A stretch of DNA of 64,000 bases, from positions 91,535-155,534 of the forward strand of contig DASPJR010000088.1 in NCBI GenBank assembly GCA_035628505.1, read 5' to 3'. The notes below the pieces were generated by a model. That model was not told where the DNA came from. It searched no databases and saw only the letters and a program-made list of their open reading frames with translations. Positions 52,201-60,743 of the stretch are shown one piece after another (the first letter of the stretch is position 1; each line of letters starts with the position of its first letter). The stretch is from DASPJR01 sp035628505. GTDB taxonomy: Bacteria; Planctomycetota; SZUA-567; H5-PLA8. The position numbers were made by a program, and so were the translations under genes.

Positions 52201-52596
52201 TCACTTTGAGCTCCCAGCGTCGGCAGTCAGGCGCTTCCATTTGGTGTCGGCCAGAATGCGTTCCAGCGCCTGGCACACGCTTGCGGTGCTGTACTCCGCG
52301 ACTCCCTTTCGTGGCACGAACACGTAGTCAAACCCGCCGGGAAGCACACGCTGCATTTTCCGGAACGCCGCCCGGAAGACGCGCTTGATGCGGTTGCGCC
52401 GTACCGCGTTACCATGCTTCGTTCCAACCGAGACGCCCAGCCGCGCCGCTTTCATTTCGTTGGGGCAGAGAAAAACAACGACGTTCGGCGCATGAATGCT
52501 TTTCTGCGCCGCATACACACGTTGAAAATCCCTGGGATCGTGCAGCCGCTGGGAATATCTCAGGCGCTCGCGCGGGCCGCCAGTCTGACTGGTCAC
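52201..52596 (-). CDS. rnpA: Ribonuclease P protein component
   Basis: 131 residues; protein subunit that helps RNase P RNA remove 5' leaders from pre-tRNAs. The signature RRNRIKRVFRAAFRK and the N-terminal RLHDPRDFQRVYAA match RnpA. The GTG start at 52596 directly follows an in-frame TAG, so no longer start is possible; GGAGG lies ten bases upstream. A -10-like TATACT is at 52625-52620 (minus). rpmH, which usually precedes rnpA, is not between 52597 and 52704. Confidence 0.93.
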   Translation of the reverse strand: MTSQTGGPRERLRYSQRLHDPRDFQRVYAAQKSIHAPNVVVFLCPNEMKAARLGVSVGTKHGNAVRRNRIKRVFRAAFRKMQRVLPGGFDYVFVPRKGVAEYSTASVCQALERILADTKWKRLTADAGSSK

Positions 52597-52671
52597 CTAC
52601 CAAAAGCCTCCGGTGCAGAAGTATAAGGAATCAGCGCCAAATTGAAAGCCAAATCGCTCCGCGCTTCGCGG

Positions 52672-52692
52672 GTGACAAGTGACGGATGACGG
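52672..52692. repeat. 7-bp tandem repeat (GTGACGA type), second array
   Basis: GTGACAA, GTGACGG and ATGACGG are contiguous, matching the heptamer array at 29875-29902. Confidence 0.45.
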
Positions 52693-52704
52693 CAGGTGGC
52701 GCTA

Positions 52705-53334
52705 TCATCCGTCAAGGGTCACATTCAGTTTAGCCATTGAACGCTGAAGGTTCGCGCGCGCGGCGGCCTCGTAGCGTTCGCGGAAACGCGGCGTCGAAAA
52801 GATGACGGGGCGCTCCAGAAATTTCTTGAGGATGCTGCTGCGGCCGGCCCTGAACTCAGCTTCAGGAACCCACGCGTATTCGGCACGGATGTTCTTCTCG
52901 TACGTGTCGAAGACCTCCGGCGCCTGACCGAGAATCGCCAGATCGACGTCCACGATGATCTGTTCGTCGAGTTCGGTCGGCACAGCCGCATGCTTCGTGG
53001 CGAGGATCAGACGCCGCACGTTCGCATCGAACGTCTCCCCGAGTTCTGCGTCACGGATGAACGCGCTCGCCAGATCGGCACTGCGTTCCTCGTTGTCTTT
53101 CGCGCGCGGATCGTACACGGCATCGTGAAACCACAGCGCGAGTTCAACCGCGTCCGGGTTGGGGCACTGCCCTCGCACGGCGGAGAATTCATTGATGCAG
53201 TGCTGAATATGTTGAAGATTGTGGTAAGCGCGGTGCGGTTCGAGATAGCGCCGTTCGAGTTCGCGGTACACCGGAACGCTGCACGAGCCGGCGTCGAGGC
53301 GATCCAGCAGCTCAGTCCATTCTGCCGGAATCAT
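52705..53334 (-). CDS. HD-superfamily metal-dependent phosphohydrolase-like protein
   Basis: 209 residues. The HD metal-binding motif is ALWFHDAVYDP, preceded by RAYHNLQHIQHCINEF and followed by ILATKHAAVP and VDVDLAILGQ, the pattern of the predicted HD phosphohydrolases related to YpgQ/adenylyl-cyclase-associated HD proteins. The substrate is unknown. The gene is flanked by repeat arrays at both ends (52672-52692 and 53344-53375). Confidence 0.85.
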   Translation of the reverse strand: MIPAEWTELLDRLDAGSCSVPVYRELERRYLEPHRAYHNLQHIQHCINEFSAVRGQCPNPDAVELALWFHDAVYDPRAKDNEERSADLASAFIRDAELGETFDANVRRLILATKHAAVPTELDEQIIVDVDLAILGQAPEVFDTYEKNIRAEYAWVPEAEFRAGRSSILKKFLERPVIFSTPRFRERYEAAARANLQRSMAKLNVTLDG

Positions 53335-53343
53335 CCCTGCTCC

Positions 53344-53375
53344 TCCCTCGTGCCTTTGCGTTTTTGAGTCTTCGT
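53344..53375. repeat. 8-bp degenerate repeat, minus orientation
   Basis: Read on the minus strand, octets ACGAAGAC, TCAAAAAC, GCAAAGGC and ACGAGGGA follow one another, related to the NCGCAAAG arrays at 14090 and 36466 but more degenerate. Confidence 0.4.
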
Positions 53376-53388
53376 GATGAGGCCGATA

Positions 53389-56190
53389 TTACTGCAAGCC
53401 GCGCTCGAAGTTCGCCGCGTGGCCACCGGGGACGTTCTTGCCCGCACGCAATAAACGCCACGCGTCACGCACTGTGTCAGGTTCGTACTTGCGATACACA
53501 AAGTCCGCTCGCACCGAAGCCGCGCCGGCAGCCGCCAGTTCTTTCAGGTATGGCGCCAGGCAGAACGCTCCTTTATTGAGCACGATCGTGCGGCAGTGGT
53601 AATCGATCGCTGTAACCTTTTCGCCGTAGCTCGAGACCATTTCCATGCTCTCGAAGCGGCAGTTGGCCTTGCCCGGGCAGCCGCCGATCAGGTTTGCATA
53701 GGCACAGGATTCGGCGAGAAACAGCGGCGTGTCCTGGTGCACGATCAGTGTTGCCTTCGCGCCGAATTCGCCGAGCAGCGAACGCATGTTGCCCAGGCCG
53801 TCTTCGGGCGAGAGCGTGAAACGCTTTGCGCCCATCGCCATCGCCTGCAGGGCCGCCGCGCGGTTGATCACATAAACCGACCAGTCCGTCGATAGTTCAA
53901 TTTCGGATTTCGGATTGCGGATTGCAGATTGGCCTTGCGCAGCCAGTCCGAGATTCAGAAACGTCCATGCGGAGACGTTGCCGGCTTCCCACTTGTTCCA
54001 GCCGGCTTCGCGCAGCTTCTGCAGTTTCAGCAACAGGCCCTTCTCTTCCCATTTACGTGTCAGCGGCGGAAGCGCGAGGCGGATCTTTTCACGTCCGATG
54101 ACGCTTGCGAGCTTCTCGATTTTTTCGGATAGCAAAGCGATGTGGTCGCGCGCAATATCGATTGTGACTTCGTCGATTTTGTCCCAATCTGCGGGCGCGA
54201 AGCTGTCGAGAAAGCCGATGCGGTCGACCTTGATTGACCAGGCGAGCGCGTCCATGGAGCGCGGGCGTCCCGCGCCCGCCACTTCACCGCTGGAACGCTG
54301 TGACTTGGGCAGCATCTCCGCGCAGACCCGTTCAATGCGGTTATGCAGCGCCTTGTCGAGCTGTTTTTCGACTTCTTCGGCGACGTCGCGGCGAAGCTGG
54401 TTCAGCAGTGAGACCGGTACGAACAGCGCCTGCGGATTGGCAAAGCTGAATGCGCCAAGCGCCAGACGTGTCTCGCCGAGTTTTTCAAACGCCGCGCGCA
54501 CGGCCGCTTCAGTCTTAGCCGCATCCTTCGCCGCTTCGAACGGCCCGGGGAGCGCCTTGGTGACAACAACGTCTTCCTCGTTCGCATGCCGTGCTGTTAC
54601 ACGCGCGTGAACGATGGCTTTGTCTTTCGCCAGTTCGATGCGGATATCCGTTGCGCGCCGGGCCCGGAACTGCCCGGGCTTGGGCCGCGCATGGCGGTAG
54701 CGCCGCTTCACCGACTGCGAAGACGAACAATAGACGGCCGCGCCTTCCGGAATCGGCGGGTGCTCTTCGGGCATGATAACGTCGACGACAGCTCCCGCTG
54801 GCGCTTCGAAAACAGTGTCATTCTTCCCTTTTTTGGTGCTGACGATGCGCATCGTCTCAACGGCAAACCCGAACGGTTTGCCGAGACCAGGCACGTCGAT
54901 CTGCAGGCCATCGTGCCGCTCGATCGGGCGGGCGGTCTTAAAGCGCAGCACCGGGAACTCACTGCCGGCGTTAATGACTTCTTCGACAGTTCCAATCGGC
55001 GTGCCGCGATGCCCCACAGTGTCGCGATCGGCGACTTCCTTGTCTTTGTGCGACTGCGTGAAGAGGCGCGTCCACGGCCGGCTGAATACAGCTTTCATGT
55101 CCGCTTCGTGTTCGGCACGCTCGTCTGCGGGCATGCTCCCATCGAGAAGCTTGCGGTAATAATCAGTCGTCGTCGCCACATAAAGCGGGCTCTTCTTGCG
55201 GCCTTCAATTTTTACGCACGAGACACCGGCGGCGCGGAGTGCCGGCAGATGATCGGGCAGCGCGAGGTCTTTCATTGAGAACGCAAAGCCGGCGTTGGGA
55301 TCGCGCTTAACGAGTGAGCCGTCCCGAAGTGTCTCCGGCGCGCCGCTGATCTGGAACTCATCGCGGCAGGAGTACGCGCATTTGCCGCGGTTGCCGCTGC
55401 GGCCGAGTGTCTGAGATGAAAACAGGCACAAGCCGCTGTAGGAATAACACAGCGCGCCGTGGATGAAGACTTCAGTCTCGACACCGCTCGTGGCCGTGAT
55501 ATCGCGCACTTCTTCCAGCGTCAGCTCGCGCGCCAGCACCACGCGCGTAAAACCCATCGCTTTGAGCGCCTCGGCGCCGGCACGGTTGTGTACGGCCAGC
55601 TGCGTGCTGGCGTGCAGTTCCATTTCGGGGAAGTATTTTCGGACGATATGGTAAACGCCGAGGTCCTGGATGATCAGCGCATCGACGCCAATGTCCGACA
55701 TCGCCCCGAGCGCTTCGATCAGCTCCCGCATTTCGTGCTGCAGGATTAACGTGTTCACCGTCACGAACACGCGCCGCTTTGGCGTGAGCGAATGCGCGAA
55801 GCTGGTGATCGCATCCAGGTCGTCGAGAGTAAAATTCTCGGCTTCAGCGCGGGCTGAAAACTTTTTCAGGCCCAGGTAAATCGCGTCAGCGCCGTAATGA
55901 AACGCGGCATAGCCGGCATCGAGCCCGCCGGCCGGCGCGAGCAGTTCCACCGCATGCTGCCGCGCCTGTCCGGCGATCAACGGCACACTCAGCGGGGCTT
56001 CAGGAAGCTGCGGGTTGTACTCACCTTGAGCGGCTTCAGGCTCGGGCGCCGCTTCAGCCGGATCGAAGATGCCATCGCGCGCCACGCCTGGCGCAGGCAG
56101 CGGCGACGCGAGCGTCATGCCTTCCCAGGCTGGCGCTTTTTTCAGACCTGTGCTGGAGCAGCCGCAGGAAGTACTGGTGGTGTCGGACAT
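53389..56190 (-). CDS. U32-family protein, RlhA/YdcP-like
   Basis: About 933 residues. The U32 signature is clear: ELLAPAGGLDAGYAAFHYGADAIYLG, ELHASTQLAVHNRAG and the cysteine-containing block LCYSYSGLCLFSS then GNRGKCAYSC. This is the long U32 type with an additional C-terminal region, as in E. coli RlhA, which hydroxylates 23S rRNA. U32 proteins are now generally regarded as RNA-modification enzymes rather than peptidases. ATG 56190 follows AAGG; an upstream start at 56334 adds an unlikely leader. The N-terminus has an extra CGC stretch (SCGCSS) and a low-complexity spacer before the U32 core. Confidence 0.88.
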   Translation of the reverse strand: MSDTTSTSCGCSSTGLKKAPAWEGMTLASPLPAPGVARDGIFDPAEAAPEPEAAQGEYNPQLPEAPLSVPLIAGQARQHAVELLAPAGGLDAGYAAFHYGADAIYLGLKKFSARAEAENFTLDDLDAITSFAHSLTPKRRVFVTVNTLILQHEMRELIEALGAMSDIGVDALIIQDLGVYHIVRKYFPEMELHASTQLAVHNRAGAEALKAMGFTRVVLARELTLEEVRDITATSGVETEVFIHGALCYSYSGLCLFSSQTLGRSGNRGKCAYSCRDEFQISGAPETLRDGSLVKRDPNAGFAFSMKDLALPDHLPALRAAGVSCVKIEGRKKSPLYVATTTDYYRKLLDGSMPADERAEHEADMKAVFSRPWTRLFTQSHKDKEVADRDTVGHRGTPIGTVEEVINAGSEFPVLRFKTARPIERHDGLQIDVPGLGKPFGFAVETMRIVSTKKGKNDTVFEAPAGAVVDVIMPEEHPPIPEGAAVYCSSSQSVKRRYRHARPKPGQFRARRATDIRIELAKDKAIVHARVTARHANEEDVVVTKALPGPFEAAKDAAKTEAAVRAAFEKLGETRLALGAFSFANPQALFVPVSLLNQLRRDVAEEVEKQLDKALHNRIERVCAEMLPKSQRSSGEVAGAGRPRSMDALAWSIKVDRIGFLDSFAPADWDKIDEVTIDIARDHIALLSEKIEKLASVIGREKIRLALPPLTRKWEEKGLLLKLQKLREAGWNKWEAGNVSAWTFLNLGLAAQGQSAIRNPKSEIELSTDWSVYVINRAAALQAMAMGAKRFTLSPEDGLGNMRSLLGEFGAKATLIVHQDTPLFLAESCAYANLIGGCPGKANCRFESMEMVSSYGEKVTAIDYHCRTIVLNKGAFCLAPYLKELAAAGAASVRADFVYRKYEPDTVRDAWRLLRAGKNVPGGHAANFERGLQ

Positions 56191-56435
56191 GGGACGGCCT
56201 TTTAATTCAAACGTAAGCGTTGCAGCCGGATCGGAAGGGATACCGCAGATCTGCAGACTTAAAAACCCGGCCGGATTATACGCGATGGCACCGGCCGATG
56301 CACGCGGTTTGTTCGTGGAACCTTGCCGGGGCACTCCCCTCCTTTTATTGGGTCTTCTCCCCAGGTCCGGCTCTGCGCAACGACGACCAGTGCCTGCTTT
56401 CAGCTATATTTAGCGCGTATTAATGTGCTCCAAAT

Positions 56436-56472
56436 GAAAACAGGGCCAGAAAACGTTTCTCCAGCCCCTGTC
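56436..56472 (-). terminator. Probable terminator of the GH44 gene
   Basis: On the minus strand, ACAGGG with a bulged G and CTGGAGAA pair (with some G-U) against TTTTCTGG and CCCTGT, followed by TTTTC. It starts 20 bases after the GH44 stop. The remaining 56191-56435 shows no further feature. Confidence 0.55.
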
Positions 56473-56491
56473 CTTTATCAACGAACAACTC

Positions 56492-59400
56492 TTATCTGTG
56501 AATATAATTGAAGCGACCCGAAACATTGCGTTTCGCGCTCCACGTCCCGTCGGCACCGGCTGAATACTGAACGCCTCCGAGCATCACCTGCACCGGCACA
56601 GTCGCAGGAGCATTTCTGATGTCCGACTGCGCAGTCAAACCCTCATCTGCAAGGCTCGCTGCAAAATCGCCTTTCAGGCTGAGTGTCGCAATCACGCCGA
56701 GCTTTTTAACGACGCTGAGCTTCAGCGTGCCGGCGTTGTTTTTGCCGCGCCCGTTGGCAGCCAGAGTGAAGATTGCTGGAACACCGCCGATGTTGAAGCT
56801 GATTTCACTTTCTGCCGCTGGAAGCTGCGTAAGCGGCAGCACAGCTGTGAGCGTCAATGTATCCCGGCCGCTTTGCTTGAAGTTCAATGTCGACTGCAGC
56901 CGGGCGACGCTGAATGCAGAACCATCCCCTGCACCATTCCCTCCACCGGCTCCGCTGTTAGCACGCCAGAGGATCTGGTAATTGAAATAACTCATGCCAT
57001 TGGATGCGATTTTTTCTTCGTCCACGGTTTCTGTCGTGCCAGTGTCGACCTGGTTGGGATTGAGTCCGACCGCCAGTTCGAAGGCATCGAGCAGCCCGTC
57101 GCCGTCGCTGTCGCCATCATGCTTCCACTGACCCGGTGCGAGCGGGTTGGCGGCACGCGCGGCCATGCGCGACATGTTCGTGCCGACGAGAATGGGAATG
57201 TAGTTGGTCTGCGCACCGCTCGCCGGAGGCTGCGCATTTCCGCCCAGAACAACTTTGCCGGCGGCAAAAGCCTTCGAATACACCTTCATCGGCGACGAGG
57301 ACTTGTCCGTGGTCGAAAGCGACAGGCTCGTGAGCGTCCAGCCGCTCATCCACGCCGGTAACGTCTTCACACGCTTGTCGTAGCAAACATAGACCGTCGC
57401 TGCGTCGCTGATCGTGAGCGTCACGTGCGTCGCGGCCGTGACGTTTTTGTCATTGTTCGCCTGCCGCACCAGAACGCCGCCGTTCAGCGTGCCGCTCAGG
57501 GCCGAGATCGTGTAGCTGCGATCGGTGTACTGCAGCGCGCCGATCTGCGCCTTTCCAAGAGAATAAACATTGCCGGTCGAAACGCTGTCGATGGTCACGC
57601 TGAAACTCGGAGGAGGAGGCGGCGGAGCGGGCGGCGTCGCGACCGTAAGCAGGTTCACGTTGAATCCGCCGCTGTCCACGAAGAGCCTCATGACCTGCTG
57701 CCCGCCGGTAAGTGCGACGCCGTTTTTCGTGACGCTCTGCCAGTTCTGCCAGCCGCCAGTTCCGGGAACGGCAAGCACGCCGGTTTTATCAACACCGTTG
57801 AACTCGATGTGAAAGGACCCACCGGCGGCGCTCGCCGCGACACGAATGTTGAAGTCGTACGTTCCGGCCGTGACGTTCACCGTGTACTCAAGCCACTCGC
57901 CAGCCTGGATGTAACCGACATTGAAGCCGCCGCCGCTGTCGGCGCAGGTTTCAACATCGACCCCTTCGCTGGTGCGGTACTGCGCGCCGGAGTTCACCGC
58001 ATCAACGTCGTGATAGGCCACCCCCTCCCCGCCCACGTCATAATCTTCAGCCTGAATCGTTCCGGGAATTGCACGCACCGTTCCGCCAAAAGGCCCCTGC
58101 GAAACGGGAGCCGCGTGCGTGGTTGCAGACGCTTCATTGGAGTACGCCGAATCCCCCGAGGAGCCGCTGGCGCGAACGCGATAAAAATACTGCGTCGAGG
58201 CGCTCAGGCCGCTGTCGCTATAGCTGCTCACGTTCGAACCGACCGCGGCGATTTGCGCGTATGTGCCGCCCACACCGGTTTTGCGCTCGATCTTGAAGCC
58301 GGTCTCGTTCGAAGCATTGTCGGTCCAGCTCAGGTTGATCTGCGAGGCCGACGTCGCTGTCGCGCTGAGATTACTCGGAGCAGCGGGAGTGACGACAACA
58401 CTGCCGGCGGGAATCACGAACAGCGTGATGCTCTGCGCCGGAACGGTGGCGCTCAGGCTGCCGGAACTTACACCCACGTCAGCCTGCCGCGCGATGGCAT
58501 TCGACGACGTCAACTGCCAGCGCTGCGCGGGGCTCCCAGCCAGAAAGTTTGCGAGATTCAGCGTGACAGCATTGCTGCTCGTCGTCTTGTTGATCACCAT
58601 CACAGTCATGGCGCCGTCGCTTGAGCGCAGCGCGGCGAAGGCAGACAGATTGTCAGGATTCGTCACGCTCGCGGCGACGCTTGTCTCACCGAACGTGGAT
58701 TTGTTGCCGTCATAGTTGCGGTACATCTTCATCGCCTTGTACGTCGGTGTTGCCGGGGAAGGAGTCGTCCAGCGCGCCGCCAGGTCGAGGCCTTCTCGAC
58801 CGAAAATGCCGAGGATGTCCGCCTGCGTTGTCGCGCCGTTAATGTGGTTTTCAGCGCCCCAGTTGTATTCGGTGATGCCGATCGGCGTGTTCGGGTAGTA
58901 CTGATTCACCCAGCCCTTCAGGCGCGGGATCAGTCTCACCTGCGTGCCGATCCATGTTTCATCCACGTAATTCGGATCCCATAGCGAGCGCGTCGAACGG
59001 TTGCGGCGCAGCTGCATCGCCGACGATGTGTCATCGCTGAATTCGCCGCCCTGCGGGTAGTAATGAACGGTGAAAACATCGAGCAGACGTTTGCCGGCGG
59101 CGGCGCTGCTCTTATTGAGCTGGTCGAGCAGGTACGGCAGGTAATCCATGCCGCCGTGGTTGGCGCGGTCCGGAAGGTTGCTCCAGCCGTTTTTGCTTCC
59201 CCACTGCTGGTCGTAGCCGCTGTAAAAATAGCCGGACCAGCCCCACTCTTCGGGCCCAACGATGATCGCGCCGGGATCGATGGCTTTGATCTTCGTCGCG
59301 TAGTCGATCATCTTGTTCTTGACTTCATCCATCGTCGCGCCGGTCGGATGGACGTCGCGATGCGTGCTGTGCCAGATGCTGTATTCATTATCGAGAATGT

Positions 59401-60007
59401 AGTAACGCAGGCCGCCGTTTGCCGCGGTGCCGTGCGTGTTGACGATGTGCTGCACCCACGCCTGTTGAAACGTCGAATCCGCGGGGATGTTAGCATCCAG
59501 CGGATCATTGTTGGTGATCTCGGTACCATTACTTGCGCGGATGCCGTTGCCGGCGTCGGGCATCCACTGCCAGTCATTGCCGGTCTGCGCGCCGTACTTC
59601 GCGATTGAGTAGCTCGCGAGCTTGCTGCGGTTGGCGCCCAGCTTGGCGACGTAGCCGACCATCGGGATGGTCATCATCGGCTGCGCGCCGGCATTTTTAG
59701 ACATGCGGATAAACGAATCGCCGCGCTCGCCGGCCGTCGCGCTGCTGTCGCCGATGCTCTCGAAATACCAGTCGAAGCCGCGATTGTCCGCGTTCTGCTG
59801 CCAGTTGTAGCGGCTGGTATTGTTGCCGCCGAGCCGGTTGAGCGGAACGTTGAGATCGCTTAGCGTGGTCGCATCACCGTACGCGATGCCGTAGATCCGT
59901 GGATCGATCGGCTTGCGATTGGCGTTGGCGTCGATGGTGATCGTTTCAGCTTGTAAAGCCGAAACATACAGGACGAGGGCAAGAGCGCAGGTCAGGCGGT
60001 TGATCAT
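56492..60007 (-). CDS. Secreted modular GH44 glycanase (GH44-Fn3-CBM6-X-calcium loop-C-terminal domain)
   Basis: About 1171 residues with a signal peptide (MINRLTCALALVLYVSALQA). The GH44 catalytic region (about 25-535) shows LDNEYSIW with the acid/base Glu208 and GITEYNWGAENH with the nucleophile Glu380, expected for endoglucanase/xyloglucanase activity. An Fn3 domain (about 545-635) and a CBM6 module (about 650-790, IQAEDYDVGGEGVAYHDVD) follow. An unassigned beta domain comes next (about 800-960). A calcium loop (GDSDGDGLLDAFELAVGL) leads to a C-terminal domain (about 1045-1170) shared with the large protein at 14.2 kb. ATG 60007 has GAGGA seven bases upstream. It diverges from the sigma factor gene. 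Confidence 0.9.
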   Translation of the reverse strand: MINRLTCALALVLYVSALQAETITIDANANRKPIDPRIYGIAYGDATTLSDLNVPLNRLGGNNTSRYNWQQNADNRGFDWYFESIGDSSATAGERGDSFIRMSKNAGAQPMMTIPMVGYVAKLGANRSKLASYSIAKYGAQTGNDWQWMPDAGNGIRASNGTEITNNDPLDANIPADSTFQQAWVQHIVNTHGTAANGGLRYYILDNEYSIWHSTHRDVHPTGATMDEVKNKMIDYATKIKAIDPGAIIVGPEEWGWSGYFYSGYDQQWGSKNGWSNLPDRANHGGMDYLPYLLDQLNKSSAAAGKRLLDVFTVHYYPQGGEFSDDTSSAMQLRRNRSTRSLWDPNYVDETWIGTQVRLIPRLKGWVNQYYPNTPIGITEYNWGAENHINGATTQADILGIFGREGLDLAARWTTPSPATPTYKAMKMYRNYDGNKSTFGETSVAASVTNPDNLSAFAALRSSDGAMTVMVINKTTSSNAVTLNLANFLAGSPAQRWQLTSSNAIARQADVGVSSGSLSATVPAQSITLFVIPAGSVVVTPAAPSNLSATATSASQINLSWTDNASNETGFKIERKTGVGGTYAQIAAVGSNVSSYSDSGLSASTQYFYRVRASGSSGDSAYSNEASATTHAAPVSQGPFGGTVRAIPGTIQAEDYDVGGEGVAYHDVDAVNSGAQYRTSEGVDVETCADSGGGFNVGYIQAGEWLEYTVNVTAGTYDFNIRVAASAAGGSFHIEFNGVDKTGVLAVPGTGGWQNWQSVTKNGVALTGGQQVMRLFVDSGGFNVNLLTVATPPAPPPPPPSFSVTIDSVSTGNVYSLGKAQIGALQYTDRSYTISALSGTLNGGVLVRQANNDKNVTAATHVTLTISDAATVYVCYDKRVKTLPAWMSGWTLTSLSLSTTDKSSSPMKVYSKAFAAGKVVLGGNAQPPASGAQTNYIPILVGTNMSRMAARAANPLAPGQWKHDGDSDGDGLLDAFELAVGLNPNQVDTGTTETVDEEKIASNGMSYFNYQILWRANSGAGGGNGAGDGSAFSVARLQSTLNFKQSGRDTLTLTAVLPLTQLPAAESEISFNIGGVPAIFTLAANGRGKNNAGTLKLSVVKKLGVIATLSLKGDFAASLADEGLTAQSDIRNAPATVPVQVMLGGVQYSAGADGTWSAKRNVSGRFNYIHR

Positions 60008-60087
60008 TGCTGGATCCTCGAACACGCGGCTTGCGGACGCAGCGTAATGTTGCAAACTGCTACATCGCTACAAGAAAAATTATTTTG

Positions 60088-60117
60088 TGCACAGATGCAT
60101 TTTTGCACACGTGCACT
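60088..60117. promoter_or_regulatory. Four TGCA motifs at exact 8-bp period
   Basis: TGCACA (60088), TGCATT (60096), TGCACA (60104) and TGCACT (60112) are spaced exactly 8 bp apart in the 181-bp divergent gap between the GH44 and sigma factor genes. A regulator binding iterated half-sites is a plausible reading. Confidence 0.4.
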
Positions 60118-60188
60118 TTTTTACAAAATAAGGGATTTACCGTAGCGCTCGGCTGAGTGGCAACATCAGGGTACGAAAGGACTTTCGC

Positions 60189-60743
60189 GTGACTGAATCC
60201 GCCAGCGAACTCGACCAGGCCGTGCAGTCCGTCAAAGATGGCGACTCGGCTGCCTTCGAGCAGATTATTGAGCTGACCGAGCGCCGCCTGCGGGCTTTTC
60301 TGGCGCTTCAGGTTCCCGACCGCGAACTGGTCGACGAAGTCGCGCATCAGGCGTACATCACGGCTTACGAGAAGCTGGACGAGTACGCTTCGGGCACGAA
60401 CTTTATCGGCTGGCTCAAGCGCATCGCCGTCAATCATCTCCGCAACGAATGCCGCCGCCGCAGCCATGCGTCGACGTCGCAGGAGCGTCTGGCGGTGCTG
60501 ATTGCGCCCGGCCCAACGCCGACCGAAAGCAACGAGACCAGCGACCGCGTCGCGTGCCTGCAGCGCTGTCTTCAGAAGCTGCCGCCTGACGCGCGGCGGC
60601 TATTGCTGCTGCGCTACGAAGAGTGTCTTGAGCCTGCTCAGATCGCGGAAAAAGTCGGCAAGGGTGCCAGCCACGTGCGCACGATTCTGACACGTTTGCG
60701 GCAGAGCCTGCTTGAATGCATGGAGGCCCAGAATGCCTCCTGA
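60189..60743 (+). CDS. ECF-type sigma factor
   Basis: 184 residues, GTG start with AAAGGA eight bases upstream. A sigma-70 region 2 (about 20-95, DEVAHQAYITAYEKLDEYASGTNF and WLKRIAVNHLRNECRRR) and region 4 (about 125-178, LPPDARRLLLLRYEE and VRTILTRLRQSL) are present, with no region 1 or 3. This is the ECF pattern, resembling planctomycete/verrucomicrobial ECF sigmas paired with FecR-like proteins. Its stop overlaps the next gene by 11 bases, which supports joint regulation. Confidence 0.88.
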   Translation: MTESASELDQAVQSVKDGDSAAFEQIIELTERRLRAFLALQVPDRELVDEVAHQAYITAYEKLDEYASGTNFIGWLKRIAVNHLRNECRRRSHASTSQERLAVLIAPGPTPTESNETSDRVACLQRCLQKLPPDARRLLLLRYEECLEPAQIAEKVGKGASHVRTILTRLRQSLLECMEAQNAS

